Below are positions 32,751 through 44,205 of a stretch of DNA of 64,000 nt, one piece after another. The stretch spans positions 7,422,246-7,486,245 of the forward strand of contig CM055098.1 of assembly GCA_029204225.1 (NCBI GenBank), written 5' to 3'. This DNA comes from Diphasiastrum complanatum. Taxonomy: Eukaryota > Streptophyta > Lycopodiopsida > Lycopodiales > Lycopodiaceae. A program made the translations under genes and the position numbers. The first letter of the stretch is position 1. Every line of letters begins with the position of its first letter. A model generated the notes under the pieces. It saw nothing but the letters and a program-made list of their open reading frames with translations, did not search any database and had not been told where the DNA came from.

Positions 32751-33520
32751 TTTCAATTTGATAGATAGAAGTAATTGCAAGTTGGAAAGTAGGTTGAATT
32801 TAAAGGTGTTTCATGAAAATAGAGGTTGGAAATTTCTTGTTTTGATGTAGAGAAGTAGACGTTTGGTCTTTTGTTGGCTGTCCAAATCTGTGGGCCGCAG
32901 GTCTCGCCATTTAGAAAAGCAAATTTCACATCCATCTAAGTAATCAATAAATGCTATGAAGTACTTTGCATCACCCAATGACAATACTCTGAATGGTCCA
33001 CAAATATCTGAATGCACAATTTCAAGTACCTTAGTTGCTTACTCCTCGAATTATCTGACTTTTGTGGGTTGGTACAAGGCTTCCATGTTCATGTGACATA
33101 GCCTCTTGTGCCACAGTACATCTGTCGATTCTTGAGTTTGATTGACTTGTTCGATAATTGTTCAAATATTCAAGTGATATAAGTTTCCTTCTCTATTGTC
33201 TTTAGCAACCAGGTTATTAGAATCTTCCTCGAACAGTTTACAAGAGTTCTTCATGAAGGTTACCGACATGCCTATATCGACTATCTTACTACAGATAGAA
33301 GATCTTTATCAAGAGTAGGGACATAGAGAACTTCTTCTAGTTTCTTGTCTCTCTGATTTGTGTCCAGTCATAATACACTAGTTCCATCAACCACGTGTTT
33401 AGAACCGTCTCCAGATATAATGAATCTCTAATAGTTCGTCTTCTTGTACTCACACAAAATTTGTTTTTAGGAAATAAAATGTGAAGTGGCTCTCGAATCA
33501 AGTACTACTTTTTGAATTGA
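32751..33520 (-). pseudogene. Ty1/copia PR-IN remnant joined to an RT scrap by deletion
   Basis: On the minus strand the protease box VVLDSRATSHFI (Gly of DSGA is Arg) is near 33500. LWHKRLCHMNMEAL (GAG-pre-integrase) is near 33115. HSDICGPFRVLSLGDAKYF and IAFID of the integrase core lie near 33017-32945. The next codons in another frame read MDVKFAFLNGE, the copia RT motif, so an internal deletion joined integrase to RT near 32936. Confidence 0.85.
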
Positions 33521-33599
33521 ATTAGATTAACAACATAGATCAGTACTAGCATAAGTTGCTGAGTTCTTTGTTGCCTTGTCTTCTGCTGCTATGGAGCAT

Positions 33600-34450
33600 T
33601 CCACTTTGTCTTCGACATAGTTTGAATCTAAAGGTTCGCTTCGATTCTGGTCCTTTTTGTTTTTGGGATTCTGATAATAGTCTACTGCTGCATGACCTCG
33701 TTTATGACAATGAATGCATTCAATCTTTGGATTTAGCCAACACTTTTCTTTTTCTCATCACCAAAATTCTTCTGTTGTTTTCCAGATTGTTGTTCATTAG
33801 TTTAGACTCATTCTTCTTAGACGACTCCCTCTTAAACTTAGACTTTTTAGAAAATATATTCTTCTGAGTAAATAGAGCATTTTCTGAATCACCATAGTTG
33901 TCATAGCGTTCAAGAGCTTCTACTTCCTCCTTCACTCCGTCTATTGCCTTTTGAAGTGTCATTGTCGCATCTTTCACCAATAAGATTCTTGTGTGGAACG
34001 ACTTGGTTAGGGCTCAAAGAAAATAACTAAACTGTTTTTCCTTAGAAATTGTATTTTTTGCAGCTGAATTTTGCAAGGAAATAAACATATCTTTAATCTT
34101 TCGCACAAATGTGTTCAAGTTTTTGCCATCCAACTGTAGGTAAGTTAATTGGTCTTTCAAGAACACGATCTGATTACGAGATCGAGTCTCATTCTTAGTT
34201 TGCAATTCTCCCATAAATCCTTTGGATTTGAAATTGATTAAAATCTAGCATTATATTGTCATGCACTGAAGACACAATAATTGCCATAACTTTGTCATTT
34301 CTTAAACTCCATTCTCGAAGTTCTTTGCCAGAAGTAGCTTCTGGCTTTTCCTCAATTGGTTTTACCCATTGCCATAGACCTTCGCCCTTCAGCAAGAGTG
34401 AAGTCTTTAATTTCCAAATCAAGTAGTTTGAACCTTCTGGGTCCAAGATT
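33600..34450 (-). pseudogene. Ty1/copia gag remnant
   Basis: The minus-strand frame starts near 34450 (GSNYLIWKLKTSLLLKGEGL), the N-terminal domain of copia gag. It continues with LRNDKVMAIIVSSVHD and, after a frameshift, KDQLTYLQLDGKNLNTFVRK. A zinc knuckle near 33705 reads CIHCHKRGHAAVDY with the last Cys replaced by Tyr. Confidence 0.88.
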
Positions 34451-34590
34451 GTAGTGATCTAGCTTGAATATTGGTGATTGACGACATCCTTTAATTCTGA
34501 ATAACCTCCAAATAGTGGCTTACTGATGGATGTATGAAGAATGTTGAGAGAGATGCGAAGATACCACTGTATCAACTTTTAATTCCGTAA

Positions 34591-34603
34591 GCTCTGATAC
34601 CAC
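34591..34603 (-). other. Primer-binding site, initiator tRNA-Met type (minus)
   Basis: On the minus strand GTGGTATCAGAGC follows the LTR end (...TTTTTTCTACA). It sits upstream of the gag start and confirms a minus-strand copia element. Confidence 0.88.
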
Positions 34604-35570
34604 TGTAGAAAAAATAGTAATTATTCTTCCACAGAGAACACAATGCAAGTTTGAATAAATCAAACTAATACCAGTGTCTTCAATCAGGATTGTATCTGAT
34701 CTATGTACTAATAGAATAGTATTAGTTCTGATTGAATATGCATGCAAAAATTCTATGCGAAAGTAAGAGACAACTTAAGACAATTTAGACAATAAGACAC
34801 TATTGATCAAAAAAGAATTTTTGTAACTCTAAATCTGATTCATCAATATACATCTCTTGTTGTCTTATCTCATTGTTGTATCTCTGATTGAGTGGATGTG
34901 ATACAATGAGTAGTGCACATGTATTTATATTGTTACAGGACAGGTCTTTTGGCCTTTTATTTACAGGTCTTTTGGCCTTTTAATGTTGAACAATAGATAT
35001 CTAACCGTTTACGACGATTGATATTCAAATAGACGCTCTGTTTCCAGACTTAAATAAATTATGTTCGCGAATTATTCACGATAGTCCATCTCTTCGTCTC
35101 AGTTTCGTGTTTTGCAAATTGTTCACAACGCTTGTCTCTTCGCGACATTTTTGTCTTTCGCAAATTGTTCGCGATAGATGACAATTCTTGAGCTTGAAGA
35201 AAAAATTTAGAATATTTCGCGAACTGTTCATGATAGTTTCACGACAGAGAGCTTGAAGAACAGTCCAGAAGATTTTGCGAATTGTCGCGACATCTGAAGG
35301 CTTGAACAAGAAACAGAATTTCATGACAAGATTTTGTTCACGAATCTTTAGATCTTCAACAAGAAAGCCACGAGCCTCAAAAACTATTTCGCGAATATTT
35401 CGAGATGACTACAAGACAAATTTCGCGAATCCTTCGTAAATCTTTCGAGTTGGTCACAAATAGAAATGTTTCGAGTTTGCGTTTGTTTCTTTCTCATCCT
35501 TTGTCAAGTAAACTGCACGCTTTGTTGGTAGAATCAAGATTTATCTAATCAGTTGTTTTACACCGACTTT
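34604..35570 (-). mobile_element. 5' LTR of the minus-strand copia (right end approximate)
   Basis: The LTR ends at 34604 in CA adjacent to the PBS. A TATA element (TATAAATA on the minus strand) lies near 34920-34930. Upstream of that, in the U3 part (35050-35440), a loose array of TTCGCGAATTGTTCGCGA-type near-palindromes occurs. The promoter-distal end was not fixed by a TG and TSD. Confidence 0.65.
35050..35440. repeat. TTCGCGAA-type near-palindrome cluster in the LTR
   Basis: About eight irregularly spaced variants occur: TTCGCGAATTATTCACGAT, TTGCAAATTGTTCACAACG, TCGCAAATTGTTCGCGATAG, TTCGCGAACTGTTCATGATA, TTGCGAATTGTCGCGAC, TTTCGCGAATATTTCGAGA and TTTCGCGAATCCTTCG. Reiterated motifs in U3 often act as enhancers in plant LTRs. 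That role here is inference. Confidence 0.7.
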
Positions 35571-35582
35571 ACAAAAAAACCT

Positions 35583-37860
35583 TCATCTTGTACTGGAGGT
35601 GCTAGTGCCTGTTTCAGAAATATTTGTGGCCAAATATCTTTCCTTCAATTTATTTACAATTAATCTTAAGGATGAAGGAATATCACCAACCAAGATGGAT
35701 ATGGTTCTATTGCTCGCACCAGTCGTTGCCCGCATCCAATCGTTGGCAAACCTTTTATTGATAGATTTAGAAAGCAAATTAATATAATTTTTTATCATAC
35801 TCCACATTTGGCGGTAGGTCCTCCAAAGAGATTAGATATTTTCCAATATTGAGAGCACAACTCTCACGTGCAAGTGAAGTCACATCCTCCTCGATGTGCT
35901 TATCTTTATTTTGTTTTTCGAAATACAGCTCCCCATTTATTAACTTTTTACATATGCGATCACAAAAATGGTCTAGCACATATCTCAAGCTTCTAAAGAA
36001 TCGAATTGTCATCAGAATCATTTTCACTCTTTTACAAGATATAATTGCCGGTTCTTCATAAGAAATATGGTTTGCATAGTAAAATTTCATAACATCCAAA
36101 AAGTTTTTGAATGTCTCATCAGATCGTAGGAGAATTTGCATGCATTCCTCAAACTTGTCATACAAGCTTTTGAGTGCCACCTTTCTTGACAGTGTCCCAG
36201 TTATCTCACTACCAAGTACCTCTCTCAATCCGAGGTAAAATCTGCACATTCTCTTTTGATGTTTAGGCGAGAGTTTGAGGCCCTTGATATAACTTGGTCG
36301 TTCACATTCGACCCAAAGGGCGCGTCCACGTTCCATGATCTCCACCAAGGTGCTCTTCTTTCTCTTATTTTTTCGGTTCAAAATTCAATATGTTAGATTC
36401 CAAAATGTAGCGACTCTGATCTCAAAAAATGCAGATTCTTGCATGGACAAATCTAAACTGTGATTCAAAAGTAGTTGGTAATAATCTTCGTGTTCTTAAC
36501 TCTTCAACAGCCACCTCGTTACAAACACAACAAAAGTGTTGACTGTCAATTGGTTCAAAGCGACAGTTGTTCAGAAATCGATTTTTAGATAGACCGTCTA
36601 ACTTCGAGCCTAGTGCTAAATCATCTTCCTTCGAAAATCTATCAGCATATACCTCTTTATTATTCTCCATATCCCATGTTTGAAAAGTTTTAGAGGCCTT
36701 CTCAAAATCTTCAGGATTGTCAAATTGAACAATTGTTTCGGCACTTTTTCGATAATATATGGGCTTCAAAGTAATGTTGATGGAGGTTGGTGATGGACCT
36801 TGAGGTGTACTCACAGATTGGAAAAGTTGTTCATTAAAATTATAATCCAATGCGCGTTGGTTTGTGAAGAGCGAGTCTCGGTGAATGATTTTTGTCTCCA
36901 CATGAAACTGATATCTACCCCAACATATCCAACATCATCTGTAGAAAAACAGTCTAAGTTGACATTTGTGTCGCCTTCAAATTCGTCCACATCGCCATGT
37001 TTCTAATCTGATTAGAAACTTGCATCACCCTTCCTTGGAAGCACAGTAAAATGGGGTTCCAACGGTTGCCTCCCTGCCCTTTCAATAGGCCTTGCTGCTT
37101 TCCGCCCCCAAGTTGAATATCCACACTTTCTATGCGTATAGATGGTCTTTTTTTTGTAGCCTTGACTTTTCTCCTTGATGATGATGGATTCTATTCTGAC
37201 ACAAAAGAAACAATATCAAGGCCAGCGATTTCTTCGACTTCCACGTCTTCTTTTAATGGACCAACTTCAAGGCCAGCGACTTCTCTGACTTCCTCGTCTT
37301 CTTTCAATGAAGGATCTTCCAATTTGTCATGTAATTTTGGCGATGTACCTAAAGTTGAGAGAATTGAAGAGACCATTGTGCTAGCCTCCATAAAGATTTC
37401 TTCATTTGTATTGTTCAAGCTCTTATATTTGCTAAATAAAAGGAACAAGCCACTTGCCAACTATCCTTCAAAATTCAAACAAAACATATATTCATCTTGA
37501 GTTTTAGGCGGGACAGTGAAGTGCATGAGGTCTTCACAAGAAAGAGCAACATGATGTTCAGTCTCATCTCGAGTTCATGTCATAAGCTCTACGCGATCGA
37601 AAGCAATCTCATCGTGAAAATAGATCCCTCGAATTAAACCAAGGGACTGAACATTATCGTCCAAACTGAACATGGGATCACCTAAAAAAAATTTGAAACC
37701 ACCACAAACGCTTTAACATGAGTTCCAGTAGAGCTCGGTTTTGTTGAAATCTTTCAAGCCCTCGTAAAAAATAAGAGACTTGGTTCCTTTGAAGATCGGA
37801 ACAGAGTCTGGTCAACAACATAGAAAGCCTGGCCAAATTGCAACTATCTAAACTTTAGTT
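35583..37860 (-). pseudogene. Unrecognised decayed coding region, intron-poor
   Basis: Three sizeable minus-strand frames follow one another: 37460-37191, 36901-36422 (METKIIHRDSLFTNQRALDY) and 36381-35779 (ending LEDLPPNVEYDKKLY). Short gaps are bridged by other frames. Upstream frames near 37683-37500 (DPMFSLDDNVQSLGLIRGIY, HVALSCEDLMHFTVPPKTQD) and 37000-36900 (DVDEFEGDTNVNLDCFST) extend it. There is a CVCNEVAVEELRTRR segment with a Cys pair and an acidic repeat (EVREVAGLEVGPLKEDVEVE). It looks like one long gene with several stops and frameshifts and no clear introns, as in a retrogene or a transposon-encoded protein. I do not recognise the family. Confidence 0.45.
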
Positions 37861-37920
37861 ATTTCATTGGAAAATTTTCAAATATTATTTTGTTGCAACT
37901 ATTTTAGATAAAATTTTATT

Positions 37921-38480
37921 TAGAAAGCCATCCACTGTGGCGGATGGCTCTCTCAATTTTTTTTGTTTATTTTGAAATAAAAAATCTATAGGAAGCCATC
38001 CGCAACGGCGGATGGCTTTCTAAATTGTTTTTGTTTTTTTTAAAAAACTTGTCAGATGGCTTCCTACATTTTTTTTTGTCTTTTGAAAAAAAAAATTGTG
38101 GAGGAGACCATCCGTCGCGGCAGATGGCTTCTTACCTTCTTTTCTTTTTTTTAAAGCAAAAAAACTTGTCAGTAAACCATCCGCCACGGCGGATGGCTTC
38201 CTACATTTTTTTTGCTCTTTTTGAGAAAAAAAATTGTGGAGAAAGCCATTTGCCACGATGGATGGCTTCCTACAGTTTTTTTTTTTTGTTTAAGAAAAAT
38301 AAAATCTGTCGAAGAATCCATCCGCCGCGACGGATGGCTTTCTACATTTTTTTTTTTTTAAAAAAAATATTTGGAGAAAGCCATCCACCGTGGCGAATGG
38401 CTTCCTACATTTTTTTTATGCTTAGAAAAAACAATTGTGGAGGACGCCATCTACCACGGCGGATAGCTTCTTGTATTTTT
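37921..38480. repeat. Array of about nine hairpin modules, period about 68-70 bp
   Basis: Each module contains a stem of the type AGCCATCCGC-N4-GCGGATGGCT flanked by A-rich sequence on the left and a CTACA-T(n) run on the right. Stems lie near 37926, 37994, 38040 (right half only), 38105, 38174, 38243, 38313, 38378 and 38445. Base changes are often different on the two arms, but most stems still pair for 8-10 bp. A frame reads through the array on the plus strand as a repeat of about 23 residues (PPRRMASYIFF) and is probably a by-product. Confidence 0.9.
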
Positions 38481-39047
38481 TTGTATTTTTTCTTAAAAAA
38501 CTCCTTGCTAATTTTCAGAAAATATAGAAATGAAACTTCTTAACATTTTGTAATCTAAATATAAATATAAAACTTAAAAAATAAACTAAAAAAATTTAAA
38601 AATGAATAATAAAAAGTCAATTAACTATAAGACGGCTAAAAATTGAAAAAAAAAACTATGAATTAAATCGAACTATATATAGAGAAGTTAAAAAGATAAA
38701 TTAAAAAATCTTAAAATAAAATAAGACCAATCTAGAAATTGCAAAATGAATACTAAAAAGTAAAAAAACACTATATAATAAATCTATATACTCCTCATCC
38801 CTTCATTTATTCTACATTATAAAAGAGAAAAAAGAAGTAAAAAACATAAATATATTGTCAAATCCTTGAAAAAAAAAATTATAAATATAAAATTAAAATT
38901 TCGAAAATAAATAACAAAAAGTCAAAAGCCTATAATTTAAATCTAAAAATTAAAGATAAATAATAAAAAATCAAAAAATAAATATAACGAATCTAGAAAT
39001 TAAAAAATTAATAGTAAAAGTTGAACAAATATAAAAAAATGTATATA
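38481..39047. other. A-rich, low-complexity region
   Basis: This sequence is well over 75% AT. Words such as AATAAAAAGTCAA, AATCTAGAAATT and TATAATAAATCTA recur loosely. No gene is seen. Confidence 0.7.
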
Positions 39048-39086
39048 TCTCTATATATATAAAACTATTTGTGCACATGTGGTGCG

Positions 39087-39362
39087 CATGTGTATGGGGT
39101 AGGAGGATGCATGGGGCGTGGGCACCCATACATCCTCCTTTCACACACTTTTGTGAATGAAATTTTTAAATGCATGCATGGGGAGGAGTATGTATGCATC
39201 TTGCCCATGCATACACATCCTGCACATGTGTATGGGGTAGGAGGATGCATGGGGTGTGGGCACCCATACATCCTCCTTTCACACACTTTTGTGAATGAAA
39301 TTTTAAATGCATGCATGGGGAAGGACTATGTATGCATCCTGCCCATGCATACACATTAATCC
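39087..39362. repeat. 138-bp tandem duplication in the Helitron 5' region
   Basis: TGTATGGGGTAGGAGGATGC at 39091 recurs at 39229, and the following CATCCTCCTTTCACACACTT and AAATGCATGCATGGGGA are also repeated. The two units differ by a few bases. Similar CCATGCATG words occur at 10780-10910 and 23930-24060. Confidence 0.93.
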
Positions 39363-39417
39363 CCATGGTCCTCCTCCCCATGCATGGCTCTACTTCCCGC
39401 TCTCACTCAATTTGAAT

Positions 39418-39556
<139 letters not shown>

Positions 39557-39559
39557 TGC

Positions 39560-40395
39560 ATTCTAGATTACACTATGCTAAATTGAATATTGTTGATCAG
39601 AAAGCATAAATGTGGTGTTAATCTTATGAATTTCTAATTATGCTATATTATGTTGGATAACGTCAATTCATTTTGACCCAGAAAGCATAGTTTCTAGTAG
39701 ATAACTATCCATCGCTACAGAAACTAATGATTCTAAACAAATGATAAACTAATGATTAGTTTTTGTAGTGATGAATGAGTAGGGGCACATTCAATCTACG
39801 GTTATAGGATGTGGAAGAGAGGTTAACATTATGCCTCTATACAGACTTAGCAAATGATCATTTTCCAAGCTTTGTTAAACATTTTCTGTTTTTCTATGTA
39901 TATGATGAGCATGGTAATCACGACTTTTTGCTCTCTATATTTTAACTTTACTTGATAATTTTTTATGTCTACCACAGTCCTAAATGAAGAATGTAATTTT
40001 TTTCTCTTCTTACCATGTATAGTTTTGATACGATGAAGCCATTCTTTCCAGTTATGTTTCGTTTGATTCTGAATACTACTACATGACCAGAGCAATATCT
40101 TCACTATAATGTAATTGATCCGCATTTACTCCCTGAGAGGTGGCCTAGCCACAATGTGGTGGTCTCGAGATCATGCTCCTAAGTGCAAATTATAGGGAAG
40201 TAGTAGTATAAAGATATTTTCATAAGAGTCACAGTTGAGCAGTGGCCATCGTGTGCGACTTTCCATTGGTTGCAGTCGGTGTCTTTGGAGATACTCTTTT
40301 GGTTATCTGCGGCTTACCGAATAACTGTCTCCTTACAAACTTTTGATCTGCGAGTCTTGGTATTTGAATAATGCCATTTGCTCTGTTTCTTCCAG
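39560..40395. other. No gene seen
   Basis: AT-rich Helitron interior without recognisable coding. Confidence 0.45.
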
Positions 40396-40566
40396 CACGT
40401 CTTCGTTCAGCCTCAGAGGGGTGGCATCATCAGCACGGTTGCCTATGATATTGACATCCCACGACATCTTTTGTTTTCGCTAAATAGACATCTTGACATA
40501 ACACATCCAGATGAGCACTTCGATAGCACACCCGGACGAGCACTTCTTGGAATCCCAGGGACATAG
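40396..40566 (+). other. Exon-like fragment inside the Helitron
   Basis: A TTTCTTCCAG acceptor precedes a frame HVFVQPQRGGIISTVAYDID, then RHLLFSLNRHLDITHPDEH, ending in a stop at 40566. The local GC content and sense of the peptide resemble a real exon, and Helitrons are known to capture host gene pieces. The parent gene is not recognised. Confidence 0.35.
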
Positions 40567-40982
40567 CAGCAGTAGTGCATTCACATCCAATCCGTTTTGG
40601 CAGTTGCCAGATATTTGTATCCGATCACAGGATAACCAGTGAAGGCAATGCCAACGTTTTTTAGGCTAGTGCCTCTTGCAAACAGTGCTGCTATTTGTAC
40701 TTTTGCAGCTTCAAATTTGGACTCATCCTTCATTTTCACCTCAGATAATTCTTCTATAATTTAGAACAAGAACAAATTACAAATTATCATTAGCTAATAT
40801 GCTATTCCAAAATTGATATGAAAAGCAATTGCAACAACACACTACATATTTAGAATCATACTATACCATTAGATCGCTATTAACTACACGTTATTTTGTC
40901 ACATGATTGAGCAACAAACAGCTTGCACACACACTAAGAGTGCGTTCTCTACCAACTGGTTTGCTATTCACAGTTTTGATAT

Positions 40983-40985
<3 letters not shown>

Positions 40986-41073
<88 letters not shown>
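40986..41073. repeat. (CT)n microsatellite
   Basis: A pure CT tract of about 88 bp. Confidence 0.98.
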
Positions 41074-41076
<3 letters not shown>

Positions 41077-41639
41077 GACCTACATTCACCTACACAACAT
41101 TGGCTTGCTAAGTTGATAGCGGGCGTGATCACTAACACCAAATAGGTTGCCGTCATTCCATAGTCATGTTCCCATCACTCATCGGACGCAAACTTTAGAT
41201 TTAGACTACAATATACAGATTCCAGAATCATCCTTGGCTCTCGGCCCGAAATGTCCATGAAATTCCAGGATCCAATGCCATCGAGTGTTAAAAATGCTTT
41301 TATCAAAAAAAGTATCAAAATAATGACCTGAATTCAAAAAGTCATAACTACGATATTTTTCTACTCTATGAGCTGATTCTAGCAAGTATATGCATGACAA
41401 TATTTGATTTCAGTTTGACAGATATTTTTAAAGATCCTATTTACATACATAAAGTTTTACGGCTTTTAAGAAATTTCTTAACTCTCTTTCAAGTTAAATA
41501 TCTTCTAAGTGTGATCTCCAATTCAAGTGATGTAGAAAGCAAAATTGCTTTATTTTTTGAGTTCTTTGCATTGACTATATGGATGACGATTTTAAAGTAT
41601 TTTTATAATGTGACCGAATGGTTTTGCCTATTCTTTATC

Positions 41640-41775
41640 TAATTCTAATGCCTAAAATATGATGCCTAGAACGTAATGCGTAATGCCTACAACGTAATGC
41701 CTACTTTCTAAAATGTAATGCGTGAAGCTTAATGCATAAAGCCTAATGGTAATGCATAATGCCTAAAGACTGTGT
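41640..41775. repeat. Degenerate TAATGCCTA-type array
   Basis: About ten occurrences of AATGC(C/G)TA or GATGCCTA spaced 8-18 bp apart lie in 130 bp. It resembles an eroded short tandem repeat. Confidence 0.7.
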
Positions 41776-41899
41776 ATGAAAGGGCCTAAAATCGCATAGA
41801 CATTTTGAGTGTCTGGGGGGTTGTACCATCACAGTGGTGGTTTGTTGGCATCAGATAGGCCTTCCTTTTTTGCAAATTTACTTCATGTATGGTGATGAT

Positions 41900-42440
41900 T
41901 TGCAGGTGGATCAAAGATGGTGCACTTTTTGATGCTTTTGAAGAGCATTTAGAGGGTAGTCACAAAGATGTCACCGTTTGAGAGTTTCATTGCTATCATT
42001 TATAGGTTCATGCAGAGCATGTTTCACTGATTCATTTGGGTGGAAGGCTGCTGCAAGAGTACACATGTGACATGATGGCAAAGATGGTGCAAAAGAACTA
42101 CTACAATAATCAACACAATTTTTGTAAAGAGATTCATAGTGGTATTGTTGATGCCATGGGAGCTCATTCCTCTAGCAACATAGGAACGCGAGTAGTGCTT
42201 CCATCGTCATTCATCGGATCACCGCGTCATATGCATCAACAATACCAAGATGCTATGGCAATCATTAGGGAGTTGGGTTCTTCCGATTTGTTTATCACGA
42301 TGACAGCGAACCCAAATTGTTTGGAGGCGAGGAGAGAGTTGCGATTCCAGCAGAAAGCTGCAGATAGGCCTGATCAAGGGTTTTTAGCATGAAGTTTCAG
42401 CATTTGATCGACGTACTGAAGAATGATGGTATTTTTCAAA
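41900..42440 (+). pseudogene. Helitron Rep fragment (Helitron_like_N)
   Basis: The frame 42036-42392 contains GGRLLQEYTCDMMAKM, RVVLPSSFIGSPRHMHQQYQ and DLFITMTANPNCLEARREL, which match the Helitron_like_N region that precedes the HUH nuclease motif in plant Helitron proteins. A one-frame shift near 42392 is followed by MKFQHLIDVLKNDGIF, also typical of the family. The sequence ends before the HUH and Tyr motifs and there is no Pif1-like helicase, so neither cleavage nor unwinding activity is encoded. Confidence 0.9.
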
Positions 42441-42465
42441 CCCACACACATCGCTAAATAAAAGT

Positions 42466-42784
<319 letters not shown>

Positions 42785-42794
42785 CCATGCCTAT

Positions 42795-42880
42795 AACCTA
42801 CCCATCACACCTAATGTCATGCCTACTTCTCCCCTCTCATGGCACAGCCTACCATTCACACCTAATGTCATGCCTAGGTC
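42795..42880. repeat. Tandem duplication near the Helitron end
   Basis: CACACCTAATGTCATGCCTA occurs twice, near 42808 and 42858. A decoy half-hairpin GCCCGTCAACGAC lies at 42920, about 40 bp before the true terminal hairpin. Confidence 0.85.
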
Positions 42881-42991
42881 CCACTAGATCATCGGTTGCC
42901 ACCTAGATCGGATGTCATCGCCCGTCAACGACATACTGAAGTTCCAAATCATCGGTCGCCATTGCCCGTCAATGACGAGCACTCTTTACTA

Positions 42992-42996
<5 letters not shown>

Positions 42997-43041
<45 letters not shown>
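42997..43041. repeat. (TA)n microsatellite
   Basis: A pure TA tract directly after the Helitron CTAG|T end. AT-rich sites are favoured Helitron targets. Confidence 0.95.
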
Positions 43042-43042
<1 letters not shown>

Positions 43043-43069
43043 TTGAAAAATAAATCTAAAAACATAGGG

Positions 43070-43615
43070 TCTTAAAGCGCTAAAGACAAAGGGCTCAAGG
43101 ACTACTACTGAAAGGCCAAGGGCGATGGGTGAAGGACCAAGGGCTAACGACTAAGGGCCTTAGGGCTAGGACTAAGGGTTAAGGGGTAAGGACCACTGCC
43201 AATGACCAAGGACCAAGAGCCATCGGCCAAGGGCCAAGGGTTAAAAGATAAGGGCCACGAGCTAAGGGCTAAGAGGTAAGGGCTAAGCCTAAGGTTAGGG
43301 GCCAAGGGCTAAGGCTAAGAGGCCAAGGGATAAGGGCCAAGGGCCAAGGGCTGAGCCAGGGGCAAGGGCTGAGGGTTAAGGCTAAGGGCCGAGGTTTAAG
43401 GGCTAAGGGCTAAGGTTAAGAGCCAAGGAATAAGGGCCTAGTGCTAAGGTTGATGCTCAAGGGTAAGGGCTAATGCACGAGGGCTAAGGGCTAAGGGCTA
43501 AGGGTTAAGGGCCAAGTGCTAATGCTAAGGACGAAGGGCTAAGGGCCTAGGGACAAGGGAAAGGGCTATGGGCTAAGGTCTATGAGCTAAGGGCCACTGG
43601 CTAAAGGCCTTGTTA
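43070..43615. repeat. Degenerate 7-bp GGGCTAA/GGGCCAA repeat
   Basis: About 545 bp is dominated by GGGCTAA, GGGTTAA, GGGCCAA and GGGATAA. Long runs keep a 7-bp register, such as GGGCTAAGGGCTAAGGGCTA. The unit is one to three bases from the plant telomere GGGTTTA. There is no coding content. Confidence 0.9.
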
Positions 43616-43729
43616 ATTCTACTTTCATTAGCTATTTGACACTATTTATTATAGTTTTATAATTTTGCTAATTATACTTTCAATACCATTGAAATCCTAA
43701 CATAAAGTGTACCTATATTATTTTTTCAG

Positions 43730-44205
43730 GGTCACTACATGGACTGCTCAAAAAAAGATGTTGTTTTATTCTTTCGGAAAGAGACGGTTGCATTTGGAAA
43801 TGTCTTAACTGCTGAATCAAATGGAACATGTTTTTTCAGAGAAGTTGGTATGGATAAAAGTGTGGTCCTAATTTCGAAGGTGTTTAAAATGGATTGTCCC
43901 TTGCCACACCCTCATAGTGATTTTGATCACCTAGGAGAAGTTTACAATTATATTTCCATTGATCCCCATGCAAAAAAAATCTTGTGGGATAATACATATA
44001 TTGTTGACATGAATGAACTCGTTCTTGCCAGTTGTCCATTATACAACATTGATGACGTTGTTGATTGTATGGATTTTCAAGGGGTAGTAGTTTGCACTGC
44101 TAAATTCAAAGGCTACTATCCTAGTGAAAAAAAACTTGCCTGTTATCGTGAAGTTGACTTTGATTACAACATAAAGAAATATTGCAAATGCCATGGCAGA
44201 TGACG
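43730..44205 (+). pseudogene. First preserved exon of an unusual decayed gene
   Basis: It begins after a good acceptor (TATTATTTTTTCAG at 43729). The frame from 43739 (MDCSKKDVVLFFRKETVAFG) runs 154 codons without a stop to CKCHGR. It has a segment FHYSRN-like later and a Cys/His end (KYCKCHGR). The upstream exons, if any, would lie beyond the 7-bp repeat. No known domain is recognised. It is followed with a frame change by the next block. Confidence 0.55.

Noticed and set aside
37921-38480. CRISPR array
   Set aside because: Repeats and spacers are not distinct, modules are divergent hairpins with A/T runs, and the genome is eukaryotic.
38025-38543. 172-codon plus-strand frame with about 23-residue repeats
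   Set aside because: It reads through the hairpin array. The 68-70-bp period is not a steady multiple of three and the composition follows A/T runs.
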